Of a stretch of 64,000 bases of DNA, positions 8,776 through 16,750 are shown piece by piece (positions within the stretch are counted from its first letter, which is position 1; each line of letters starts with the position of its first letter). The position numbers were made by a program, and so were the translations under genes. The notes beneath the pieces are model-generated. The model was not told where the DNA came from. It did no database searches and saw nothing but the letters and a program-made list of their open reading frames with translations. The stretch is from Bacteroidota bacterium (lineage in GTDB: Bacteria > Bacteroidota > Bacteroidia > Bacteroidales > SKPS01), in contig JAKLII010000001.1 in the NCBI GenBank assembly GCA_022709695.1, positions 398,881-462,880 on the forward strand, given 5' to 3'.

Positions 8776-9720
8776 TTATTTGGAACCCTGCTGCGACTGC
8801 ATGATGCGGTTATACTTGGCCGCATTGGCCGGATCAATATTGGTGAGCACCTGCACCACCCTCGATTTCTGCATCGCGGAGGCATTGGAAAACATCTTCA
8901 CAATCTCATCAGCCTTGGCATTCAGAAGCATCGAAAGGACAAACAGATTTGGCCGTTCGTTGTAAACCCGCTGAAACTGAAGGATGGCATCCACAACGGC
9001 CTGGCGCCCCGCTTCCTGATTATCGTACATCACATCAAGCCCCAGCCGGTGGTACTGGTACAACCCTTCCCTGAGGGGCATATAACGGGAATTGGTGAGG
9101 TTCTCGATCAGCCAGTAGCGGTTTTTATCGCTTTCGAAAGCTTTCCAGCCCGTGGCCTTGGGATCGCTCTGCGCATTGTTCACAATGGTCTGTGCCTTAT
9201 CGAAATAGGGTGAGCCGGCACCCTTCTGCATCGATTCGAAATCGAGCCCGATGATGACATAGGTATAGAAAGCCAGGATTGAGGTGAGATTGTTCATGTG
9301 GTTTCCTTCCACAAAGTCGAGGTTCTGATCCTGAATATACTCGAATCGCACGTTTTTATCCAGGTAGGAAAAGAGGGGTGTCTTGTAGGAACTGTTGAAT
9401 ACCGGGCGGGTCGACTGCACCATGATCTGTGCTTCGAACACATCGGAGAGTTTTTCCGTAATGGTGATCATAAAGCTGCACTCAATGCGCTCCTCCACCT
9501 TAAAGTTGTGACCGGTCCATTTCTTATTGTTCATCAGCTCATACAGGGAGGTCTGCAGGGTATTGTACAGGGTGCGGTCGCTTCCCTGGTCATTTTGTGC
9601 ACTTACGGAAACGGAACAATAGAGCTCCTGTGCCGATACACTAACCGGGATCAGGGCTATGAGGAGGGCGGCTGTCAAAATTCGCATACAGGGCAGAATT
9701 GGTTTGTGTTCCTTAATCAT
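8776..9720 (-). CDS. porD: T9SS component PorD family (DUF4835)
   Basis: A 314-residue secreted protein of the DUF4835 family, whose Porphyromonas member PorD is needed for type IX secretion. After a signal peptide (MRILTAALLIALIPVSVSAQ from Met12) comes the typical start of the mature protein, ELYCSVSVSAQ, then the alternating ERIECSFMITI and FNSSYKTPLFSY segments. The start may be ATG 9720, overlapping coaBC by 8 nt, or ATG 9687, which gives a classical signal peptide. Many Bacteroidota have recN next in this operon; here the operon ends at porD, facing tRNA-His. Confidence 0.88.
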   Translation of the reverse strand: MIKEHKPILPCMRILTAALLIALIPVSVSAQELYCSVSVSAQNDQGSDRTLYNTLQTSLYELMNNKKWTGHNFKVEERIECSFMITITEKLSDVFEAQIMVQSTRPVFNSSYKTPLFSYLDKNVRFEYIQDQNLDFVEGNHMNNLTSILAFYTYVIIGLDFESMQKGAGSPYFDKAQTIVNNAQSDPKATGWKAFESDKNRYWLIENLTNSRYMPLREGLYQYHRLGLDVMYDNQEAGRQAVVDAILQFQRVYNERPNLFVLSMLLNAKADEIVKMFSNASAMQKSRVVQVLTNIDPANAAKYNRIMQSQQGSK

Positions 9721-10918
9721 TCAACTGTATTCTGATGAAATCAAGCAATTTACCGGCAACTTCCTTCTTTGACATCAAAGGGAGGCTGACGGTTTCACCG
9801 GTTGCAGGTACAAGCGTTACCTTATTGGTGAGTGTACCAAAACCGGCACCTGCATCCCGGAGAGAATTGAGAACGATGAGATCGGCTTTTTTATTTTGGC
9901 ACTTGGCCTTTGCATTCTCCAGTTCGTGTTGTGTTTCCAGGGCAAAACCCACGAGGTACTGGTTTGCCTTTTTTGTATCTCCAAGAGTTTTCAGGATATC
10001 AGGTGTCCTCACAAGGTTCAGGTGCAGGCCTGCTGCCTCCCCCTTGGAGATTTTTTCAGTGACTCTGTTCTCAGGTGTGAAATCTGCCACTGCGGCCGTC
10101 ATCACTGCCAGGTCAGAATCACTCCACAACGAGGTGCATGCCTCAAACATTTCACCGGCCGTAGTAACCGGAAGCACCTGTACCGAGGGGTGGTTAATGG
10201 ATATTTCCACCGGTCCGCTGACGAGCCGGACCTCGGCGCCTCTTTCGGCAAAGGCAGCGGCAATGGCATATCCCATCCTGCCGGTGCTGTAGTTGCTGAT
10301 GTATCGCACAGGGTCAATCGGTTCCCGGGTAGGGCCTGCAGAAATCAGCACCTTTTTACCGGCAAAGTCATTCCGCTTGTGGAGGTATTCTTCCAGCAGC
10401 TCCACGATTTTTTCCGGCTCCTCCATCCGTCCTTCGCCACACAATCCGGAAGCCAGTTCGCCGCTGCCCGGCTCGATCTGGATATTCCCCATTTGCATGA
10501 GCTTACTGATATTCCCGCCGGTACAGGGATGGTTGAACATATCCACATCCATGGCCGGAGCAAAGAAAACGGGGCATCTTGAGGCAAGCCAGGTGGTCAG
10601 CAACAGATTATCTGCAATACCGCCTGCCATTTTGGCCATGGTGTTGGCGGTAGCCGGAGCAATAACCATCAGGTCAGCCCATAATGCCATATCCACATGG
10701 CTGTACCAGGTACCGTCATCAGGATTAAACGGAGCCACTGCCACAGGATTCTGGGATAAAACCGAAAGGGTAAGGGGTGTGACGAAATGAAGGGCATCAG
10801 GTGTTGCAACCACCCTCACTTCTGCTCCTCTTTTTTTCAGCAGACGGATCAGCAGAGGTATCTTGTAGGCCGCAATACCCCCGGTAATTCCAAGAAGGAT
10901 TTTCTTTCCCTGTAACAT
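9713..10918 (-). CDS. coaBC: Bifunctional phosphopantothenoylcysteine decarboxylase / phosphopantothenate-cysteine ligase
   Basis: A 401-residue fusion making 4'-phosphopantetheine for coenzyme A. The N-terminal FMN-dependent decarboxylase (about 1-185) has ILLGITGGIAAYK, the SHVDMALWAD segment with the active-site His, the APAMDVDMFNHP motif, and the substrate-flap cysteine in SGLCGEGRMEEP. The C-terminal ligase (about 190-400) begins KKVLISAGPTREPIDPVRYI with the STGRMGYA turn. It sits between rpoZ and porD in the conserved Bacteroidota order. Confidence 0.96.
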   Translation of the reverse strand: MLQGKKILLGITGGIAAYKIPLLIRLLKKRGAEVRVVATPDALHFVTPLTLSVLSQNPVAVAPFNPDDGTWYSHVDMALWADLMVIAPATANTMAKMAGGIADNLLLTTWLASRCPVFFAPAMDVDMFNHPCTGGNISKLMQMGNIQIEPGSGELASGLCGEGRMEEPEKIVELLEEYLHKRNDFAGKKVLISAGPTREPIDPVRYISNYSTGRMGYAIAAAFAERGAEVRLVSGPVEISINHPSVQVLPVTTAGEMFEACTSLWSDSDLAVMTAAVADFTPENRVTEKISKGEAAGLHLNLVRTPDILKTLGDTKKANQYLVGFALETQHELENAKAKCQNKKADLIVLNSLRDAGAGFGTLTNKVTLVPATGETVSLPLMSKKEVAGKLLDFIRIQLND

Positions 10919-10947
10919 GATTGCAGAAAGGGCTTTGAGGTTTTACA

Positions 10948-11283
10948 TCAAAGCTCTTCCCTGGTATCTTTATGCGGATTCCGGTAATAGGTGGCACCAT
11001 CAAGGTATTCCTGGACAGCAATCAGACTGGGTTTCGGGAGACGTTCATAATGTCTGGCTATCTCAATCTGCTCCCTGTTTTCGAAAATCTCTTCAATATT
11101 ATCGCTGGCACCCGAAAATTCTTCAATCTTGTTGTTCAGTTCCTGCTTAAGTTCCAGACCTATCTGGTCTGCCCTTTTGGCCAGTGTGGCAACAGTCTCG
11201 TATACGTTCCCGGTTTGATTGTTGAAATCGGCCATCCTGCGGGTCACGGCCTCCTGGTCAGTCTTTAGTCTTTTAGGATCCAT
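10948..11283 (-). CDS. rpoZ: RNA polymerase omega subunit, Bacteroidota type (RpoZ/Rpb6)
   Basis: A 111-residue protein. The core TVATLAKRADQIGLELKQEL matches the Bacteroidota omega family, which assists beta' folding in RNA polymerase. It lies between bamD (12 nt upstream) and coaBC (29 nt downstream), as in many relatives, which supports the call. Confidence 0.9.
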   Translation of the reverse strand: MDPKRLKTDQEAVTRRMADFNNQTGNVYETVATLAKRADQIGLELKQELNNKIEEFSGASDNIEEIFENREQIEIARHYERLPKPSLIAVQEYLDGATYYRNPHKDTREEL

Positions 11284-11295
11284 CAGGTATTGGTG

Positions 11296-12099
11296 TTATT
11301 TGTTTTGTGATATCTCTGATTCGATTTTTTTTGAAAGCGCTTCCATTCTGGATTTAAAAACACCGGAAGGGTAAGTGGCCATGTAACGTTCCGCTGCCTG
11401 CTTCGCCTCACCGATCCTTTCGCTACGTTTTGAAGCTACACTGCGTAAGGCATACCTCAGGGATGCATCGGCTACCAGGTACATGGCTTCCTCCCTGTAC
11501 TCCGAGCCCGGGTTTTCTTTGACAAACAGGTTCAGAGCAGTTACCGCACTCTTGTCGTATCCGGTCGTATGATAGAGCTTTGCACGCTCGAACTCCTTCT
11601 TTTCCAGCTTCTTTCTCAATTCATCCATATAGCGGTTGCAATCGGCTACCCTGGCGCTGTTGGGAAACACATTCACAAACGACTGCATCTGGCTGATGGC
11701 ATCAAATGTACTGGATTGATCAAGATTGAATTTGGGTGAATCTTTGTATTTGCAGAAAGCACTCATAAAATAAGCCTCTTCGGCCTTTTCGCTTTTCGGA
11801 AAAGTAGCTGCATAGCGCTGGAAATACTCTGCTGCATCCGCATAGTTATCCATGTAGTAATAGGTATAGGCATATTTGAAGAAGATCTCCTCTGCCCTGG
11901 GGGTGCCTCTGAATATTACCAGCAATTCGTCGAACAACTGCTGGGCCTTGAAATAGTCCTTCTTGTCGTAATATTGAAGCGCTGCTTCGTACTTCTTTTC
12001 AAAATCCTTGCTCTTCAACAATTTATTATATCCGTCGCAAGATGTTAATACGATGGATATCAACATAATAACAAACCAACTGACCCTTTTTCTATACAT
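11296..12099 (-). CDS. bamD: Outer membrane assembly lipoprotein BamD
   Basis: BamD is the TPR lipoprotein partner of BamA in outer membrane protein insertion. The chosen start gives MYRKRVSWFVIMLISIVLTS followed by Cys21, a lipoprotein signal with a basic n-region. TPR-like helices follow (EAALQYYDKKDYFKAQQLF, then YADAAEYFQRYAATFPKSEK). The longer frame from 12129 starts upstream of the promoter box, so it is unlikely. It is the first gene of bamD-rpoZ-coaBC-porD. The promoter box ends only 4 nt before this ATG, predicting a leaderless mRNA. Confidence 0.93.
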   Translation of the reverse strand: MYRKRVSWFVIMLISIVLTSCDGYNKLLKSKDFEKKYEAALQYYDKKDYFKAQQLFDELLVIFRGTPRAEEIFFKYAYTYYYMDNYADAAEYFQRYAATFPKSEKAEEAYFMSAFCKYKDSPKFNLDQSSTFDAISQMQSFVNVFPNSARVADCNRYMDELRKKLEKKEFERAKLYHTTGYDKSAVTALNLFVKENPGSEYREEAMYLVADASLRYALRSVASKRSERIGEAKQAAERYMATYPSGVFKSRMEALSKKIESEISQNK

Positions 12100-12103
12100 G
12101 GCG

Positions 12104-12111
12104 CAAAAGTA
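12104..12111 (-). promoter_or_regulatory. -7 box of the bamD-rpoZ-coaBC-porD operon
   Basis: The minus strand reads TACTTTTG, a perfect match. Only four bases separate it from the bamD ATG, so transcription should start at or next to the ATG. Confidence 0.7.
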
Positions 12112-12221
12112 CAAATAAAGTAAACACAATTACACAGGGGTTTACGGAAAATGAACCTCCAGGTTGGCTAACGGCAGAATATGGCAATTTGTTACAAGCA
12201 GGTTTGCATTACCGAATTTTA

Positions 12222-12229
12222 TACTTTTG
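12222..12229 (+). promoter_or_regulatory. -7 box for the serine palmitoyltransferase gene
   Basis: TACTTTTG, a perfect TAnnTTTG match, 92 nt before the GTG start. A TTTG at 12203-12206 lies 15 nt upstream, short of the preferred -33 spacing. Confidence 0.55.
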
Positions 12230-12321
12230 CCGCGGTTAATGTGCATGCAGGCAGAACAGGAGTGTTTTTTGCTGTCCGGGCCCTTGAAACGGATGAATTA
12301 TTAACTTAAAACATTGATATC

Positions 12322-13569
12322 GTGGATATTTTCAACAAGATCGAACAACACATGGGGCCTCTTGGGCAGTATGCCACCAAGGGACACGGCTACTTTATGT
12401 TTCCCAAACTTGAGGGAGAGATTTCGAACCGGATGAGATTCAGGGGAAAAGATATGCTGGTATGGAGCCTTAACAACTACATCGGACTTGCCAATCACCC
12501 CGAAGTGCGCAAGGCAGACGCCCTTGCGGCAGAACAATACGGGATGGCCTATCCGATGGGTGCCCGGATGATGTCGGGTCAGACCAACTTTCACGAAGAG
12601 CTTGAGAAGCGTTTGGCCACATTTGAAAAGAAAGAGGATGCCTACCTTCTGAACTACGGATATCAGGGGATGGTTTCGATCATCGACACTCTGACCGACC
12701 GGAAAGATGTGATCGTATACGACAGCGAGGCCCATGCCTGCATCCTGGACGGGATGAGGCTGCATATCGGTAAGAGGTTTGTGTATCCGCATAATGACAT
12801 TTCCAATCTCGAGAAGCAGCTGCAGCGTGCCACCAAACTCGCTGAACAAACCGGTGGCGGGATCCTGGTAATTACTGAAGGGGTCTTCGGGATGTCGGGT
12901 GATCTGGGTAAACTTGATGAAATTGTGGCCCTGAAATCGAAATACAACTTCCGCTTCCTGGTCGACGATGCGCATGGCTTCGGAACCATGGGCGCCACAG
13001 GGGCAGGTGTCTCAGAGCATTTTGGGGTAATGGACGGCGTCGATCTCTACTTCGGCACGTTCGCCAAAGCGATGGCAGGCATAGGGGGTTTTATCGCCGG
13101 TCCGGCCCATGTAATCAATTACCTGCGGTACAACATGCGTTCACAGATTTTTGCCAAGTCACTTCCGATGCCCATGGTGATCGGAGCGCTGAAGCGGCTG
13201 GATCTTCTGCAGAACGAACCACAGCTGCGCGAAAAGTTGTGGACTGTCGTTAACGCCCTGCAATCAGGCCTTCGGGCAGCGGGTTTCAACCTGGGAAAAA
13301 CCGAATCACCGGTAACCCCGGTAATCCTTTCGGGCGAAGTACCGGAAGCCACCAACCTCACCTTTGACCTCCGGGAAAACTACAACATCTTCTGTTCCAT
13401 TGTTACCTATCCGGTTGTACCCAAAGGGGTGATCCTTATCAGACTGATCCCCACCGCAGCACATACCCTTGATGACGTTGCTTACACCATCAGGGCTTTT
13501 GGTGAAATCAAGAAGAATCTGGATGCAGGCAAATATGCAACCGGGGAGATTGTGGACGTAATGAGCTAA
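12322..13569 (+). CDS. spt: Serine palmitoyltransferase-like PLP enzyme (alpha-oxoamine synthase family)
   Basis: A 415-residue PLP enzyme of the alpha-oxoamine synthase family (AONS/KBL/SPT), which condenses an amino acid with an acyl-CoA. The PLP lysine is K249 in FGTFAKAMAG; the cofactor aspartate and ring-stacking region are in VDDAHGFG (D215, H218). The N-terminus (GPLGQYATKGHGYFMFPKL) and the MAYPMGARMMSGQT segment match the Bacteroidota form known to make 3-ketodihydrosphingosine, so sphingolipid synthesis is the likely role. The start is GTG at 12322. Its stop codon overlaps that of the convergent peptidase gene. Biotin synthesis (BioF) is a weaker alternative. Confidence 0.85.
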   Translation: MDIFNKIEQHMGPLGQYATKGHGYFMFPKLEGEISNRMRFRGKDMLVWSLNNYIGLANHPEVRKADALAAEQYGMAYPMGARMMSGQTNFHEELEKRLATFEKKEDAYLLNYGYQGMVSIIDTLTDRKDVIVYDSEAHACILDGMRLHIGKRFVYPHNDISNLEKQLQRATKLAEQTGGGILVITEGVFGMSGDLGKLDEIVALKSKYNFRFLVDDAHGFGTMGATGAGVSEHFGVMDGVDLYFGTFAKAMAGIGGFIAGPAHVINYLRYNMRSQIFAKSLPMPMVIGALKRLDLLQNEPQLREKLWTVVNALQSGLRAAGFNLGKTESPVTPVILSGEVPEATNLTFDLRENYNIFCSIVTYPVVPKGVILIRLIPTAAHTLDDVAYTIRAFGEIKKNLDAGKYATGEIVDVMS

Positions 13570-15257
13570 ATAACAGGTATTCTGAGGATCGACCGGCTTC
13601 TGCCGGCGATATCGATTACCACCAGCCATACCCCTTTGTGCAAACGGAGGGGTATGATGTTTTCTGCAGCTTCCTCCTCATGCACCAATCTGCCATCGGC
13701 AGCATACACCCGCAGCTGGCAGGGAGCTCCGTCCGCGCCATTGAGGTGCAATGTTCCTGTTGAGGCCTGGTACCAGACAACCGGCTCCACATCGCTATGG
13801 TTCGGGATCCCAAATCCGACGGGAACCAGCTGGACATCCATCACGGCTGTATCCATCTGTTGGAGTGACACCTGGAACGTCTTTGAGGTATAGCCCTGAG
13901 CTGACCACGTAACCGTATATGTACCGGGAAAAACCGGACGGCTGTAAAAGCCTGTGGTGCCTGAGGACCACACATGCGAACTGTCGGCATCATGTCCGTT
14001 GATCCAGACCTGCGCCCTTAGAGGCATGCCGGTTACGGAGTCGGTCACCACGCCCCTGAGTCCGTACCAACCCTCTTTCAGATAATTAATCAGTGAGCGG
14101 TGGTGGTAAGTCCACATATTTTCCAGCTGCGAGGCGAGGACCAGCTTGGTGTTGGAGACTTCGAGGGTAACTTCCCGGCAATGGGCAAAATAGTTCATAA
14201 AATCCTGCCGGCCACCGGTGATCACATACCAGGCAGCCCCGTTGGTGATGCCATTGTCTTCGCCGGTAAAAAATCCTGCCGGGGCATTTGCATGCACGGT
14301 ATCGGCATACATCCGGGAAACCTGAATCCACCATGGATTGTCCGGATGCTGCTTATACCATGTATCCCACGGGTAGTTCACCACCTCGTAACCCCCGTGA
14401 AGGTTGGCACCCATGACGAAGGGAATGGTATCAGCAAGTCCGATAAAGGCCATCGTTTCAGGCTGATAGGGGTTTTGGTCAGGATTGGCGCCCACACGCG
14501 GATCGGGAAAGTTGCGGTTCAGGTCGATATTGTTGGCGTTGCCCCGGCGGGCATTGGCAACCGTATGGTTCCCTCCGTAGTAGGTGCCATCCGGATTAGC
14601 GAGCGGGCAGATCCAGACCTCCAGATGATCCAGAATCCAGGTAGCCTCAGGGTCGCTGCCATAGCCTGTGAGCAGATGATCCATAAGCCTGAGCAACAGG
14701 ATATATCCGGCAGTCTCATCGCCATGGATGGTGGAGGAGTAGAAGAATTTTGGCTTGAGCCCTGCCGGCTGTGCAGAAGAAGTAATCCTGGAGACCATGA
14801 GTTTACGGCCACTGGCGAGGGTAAAAAAGGTAAAAGTCTTGCAAAGGGCGGGAAACTGTGCAGCAAATCCCTGCATGATAGAGTCATACTGGGGCCAGGT
14901 AGGATAATAGTTCCATGCGGTGGCTTCACCTGCGGGCGGCACCATCATCTCCTGCTTGGATGGCCTGAACAATGGGGTGTGCCTGAACGCGATTCCGGCA
15001 CGGTCCAGTGCTGCCACCTGGGAAGCTGTGACACTCAGAAAGATGGTGTCCCCTGAGATACGGTCGACAGGGAGGCCTGGCAGGATCTTTTCAGCTGCAA
15101 CCCTCTGGTGAGCAGAGATGGCAATGTAGGTTTGCCCATATTCGGCAAGCACCTGCACAATATCCTCAGAAGGGTTCTGGGCAATTGAATATCCGGGGAT
15201 TATGACCGTAAACAGCAGCGGGAGGAGTGCCCTGAAAATTCTGCCGTGCCCTTTCAT
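13566..15257 (-). CDS. Secreted M14 zinc carboxypeptidase with C-terminal sorting-type domain
   Basis: A 563-residue exported metallopeptidase. The signal peptide ends near PGYSIAQ. The M14 catalytic set is complete: zinc ligands H178 and E181 (STIHGDETAGY) and H287 (GANLHGGYEV), the Asn-Arg substrate pair in NNIDLNRNFP (R248), and the catalytic glutamate E366 (TLEVSNT). After the catalytic domain comes a carboxypeptidase-regulatory-like beta-sandwich (about 398-475), then a C-terminal beta domain resembling a T9SS type A sorting signal (QLRVYAADGRLVHEE to the end). It is the last gene of the DUF6913-dapA operon, its ATG sharing one base with the dapA stop. Confidence 0.88.
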   Translation of the reverse strand: MKGHGRIFRALLPLLFTVIIPGYSIAQNPSEDIVQVLAEYGQTYIAISAHQRVAAEKILPGLPVDRISGDTIFLSVTASQVAALDRAGIAFRHTPLFRPSKQEMMVPPAGEATAWNYYPTWPQYDSIMQGFAAQFPALCKTFTFFTLASGRKLMVSRITSSAQPAGLKPKFFYSSTIHGDETAGYILLLRLMDHLLTGYGSDPEATWILDHLEVWICPLANPDGTYYGGNHTVANARRGNANNIDLNRNFPDPRVGANPDQNPYQPETMAFIGLADTIPFVMGANLHGGYEVVNYPWDTWYKQHPDNPWWIQVSRMYADTVHANAPAGFFTGEDNGITNGAAWYVITGGRQDFMNYFAHCREVTLEVSNTKLVLASQLENMWTYHHRSLINYLKEGWYGLRGVVTDSVTGMPLRAQVWINGHDADSSHVWSSGTTGFYSRPVFPGTYTVTWSAQGYTSKTFQVSLQQMDTAVMDVQLVPVGFGIPNHSDVEPVVWYQASTGTLHLNGADGAPCQLRVYAADGRLVHEEEAAENIIPLRLHKGVWLVVIDIAGRSRSILRIPVI

Positions 15258-16141
15258 TACTGCAGTTCTTCTATCTGGGTCTGAAGCTGCAGCAGAACAG
15301 CCTTGTTTACTTTTACCAGCGGGAGCCTGAGGTTGTTGGGTGCAAGTCCTTTGATTTCGAGGGCTGCCTTGATTCCTGACGGACTGCCATCCTCGAAGAG
15401 GGTTTCCATCAGATCGAACAGCCTGTAATGGAGTTTCCGGGCATTCTCAAAGTCGCCTTTCAGCGCCAGGCGTACCATCTCGCTGAAATCTGCAGGGTAA
15501 AGGTTGGCCACTACCGATATCACGCCATTTGCGCCTGCAGCCACCATCGGGAGCGTAAGGGCATCATCACCTGAAATCACCTCAAACCATGCCGGTTTAT
15601 CCTTGATAATCTTCATGACCTGGTTCATATTCCCGGATGCTTCCTTCACGGCGATCACATTGCGGAATTCATGTGCAAGCTTCAGGGTGGTTTCTGCGCT
15701 CATATTCACCCCTGTCCGGCCTGGCACATTATAAAGGATCACGGGTAACGGGGATATGGAGGCAATCGCTTTGAAGTGGTAGTAGAGTCCTTTCTGCTGC
15801 GGTTTGTTGTAATATGGGGTAACGGTAAGCAGGGCGTCAATTCCCGTAAAATCGTACTCGTTGATGGTGTCCAGGATCTCCTGTGTGTTGTTCCCCCCTA
15901 CCCCCATCACGATCGGCACCCTTCCATCCACTACCTCAATCACAAAATCACATACCGCTGTCCGTTCGGCTTTCGACATAGCAGGGGTCTCGCCTGTGGT
16001 TCCCAGAACCACCAGATACTCCACCTGCCCGTTCAGGGTATGATCAATAATCTTCCGGAGGGAATTGAAATCGACTGTACCATACTTATGGAAAGGGGTG
16101 ACAAGTGCTACTCCGGTACCTGTGAAAGGTTTATTTTTCAT
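15257..16141 (-). CDS. dapA: 4-hydroxy-tetrahydrodipicolinate synthase
   Basis: DapA condenses pyruvate with aspartate semialdehyde in the lysine and diaminopimelate pathway. The (beta/alpha)8 enzyme shows the Schiff-base lysine K166 in VIAVKEASG, the catalytic tyrosine Y137 in ILYNVPGRTG, the carboxylate-binding R142 and the TTGE motif (T48-T49). The start MKNKPFTGTG at 16141 gives the usual length of 294; a longer frame from 16201 would overlap the upstream gene and is not needed. It is 1 nt downstream of the DUF6913 gene. Confidence 0.96.
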   Translation of the reverse strand: MKNKPFTGTGVALVTPFHKYGTVDFNSLRKIIDHTLNGQVEYLVVLGTTGETPAMSKAERTAVCDFVIEVVDGRVPIVMGVGGNNTQEILDTINEYDFTGIDALLTVTPYYNKPQQKGLYYHFKAIASISPLPVILYNVPGRTGVNMSAETTLKLAHEFRNVIAVKEASGNMNQVMKIIKDKPAWFEVISGDDALTLPMVAAGANGVISVVANLYPADFSEMVRLALKGDFENARKLHYRLFDLMETLFEDGSPSGIKAALEIKGLAPNNLRLPLVKVNKAVLLQLQTQIEELQ

Positions 16142-16142
16142 G

Positions 16143-16685
16143 CTATGATTTATTGATAGACAAGTATTTAATAAGCTGACTGATAAAATCTGAAAGGTCA
16201 CCGTCCTTTCCTTTCACCAGAAAATCATAATAGGGAAGATTTGCCGGATCATTCCACCCGACCTTGCACCTGGCTTTCGACAGGGCAGCAATGTATTGAA
16301 ATACAGGGTCCTGTGACATATCGAGGCTGATGAGCAGATCAAACTCCTCATTGAGGCAATCATCAAGATATGGCAGCGCAGGAATACCCAGGAAGTTGAG
16401 GTCCTTTTTGCAGATAAACTGCCTGGTTAGCTGGGGGATGCAATAGTGCGGAATGATCTTATACCGTGCATAGCCCAAAGACTTCACTTTAATATCCATG
16501 GATTTGAGCTCCGCAAAGAAATCCTCTGTCAGCTTATTCTGATACTCTTCTGATGCATCGTAGATTACGAAGATTTCTCCCGCAGTTGCGAGAGATCCGG
16601 CCTGACGGTTTCTCCTGCGCCCTTCGAGTTTCTTTTGCAGGATACGGCTCCGGAGATATCCTTTTACTTTATCGATGATACTCAT
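16143..16685 (-). CDS. DUF6913 family protein
   Basis: A 180-residue protein of a Bacteroidota-restricted family, usually found next to dapA as here. The N-terminus is strongly basic (YLRSRILQKKLEGRRRNRQA), followed by an alpha/beta domain (IFVIYDASEEYQNKL; FDLLISLDMSQDPVFQYIAA) reminiscent of small nucleotide- or sugar-binding folds. No catalytic motif is evident and the function is unknown. A perfect -7 box ends 5 nt before the ATG, so its mRNA may be leaderless. Confidence 0.8.
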   Translation of the reverse strand: MSIIDKVKGYLRSRILQKKLEGRRRNRQAGSLATAGEIFVIYDASEEYQNKLTEDFFAELKSMDIKVKSLGYARYKIIPHYCIPQLTRQFICKKDLNFLGIPALPYLDDCLNEEFDLLISLDMSQDPVFQYIAALSKARCKVGWNDPANLPYYDFLVKGKDGDLSDFISQLIKYLSINKS

Positions 16686-16690
16686 TCCTG

Positions 16691-16698
16691 CAAAAATA
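16691..16698 (-). promoter_or_regulatory. -7 box of the DUF6913-dapA-peptidase operon
   Basis: The minus strand reads TATTTTTG, a perfect TAnnTTTG match, five bases before the ATG at 16685. Confidence 0.65.
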
Positions 16699-16750
16699 CC
16701 GGTTTTTTCTTACCAACGGTACAAAGGAAAAAAAAACAAACCAGCAGGGA

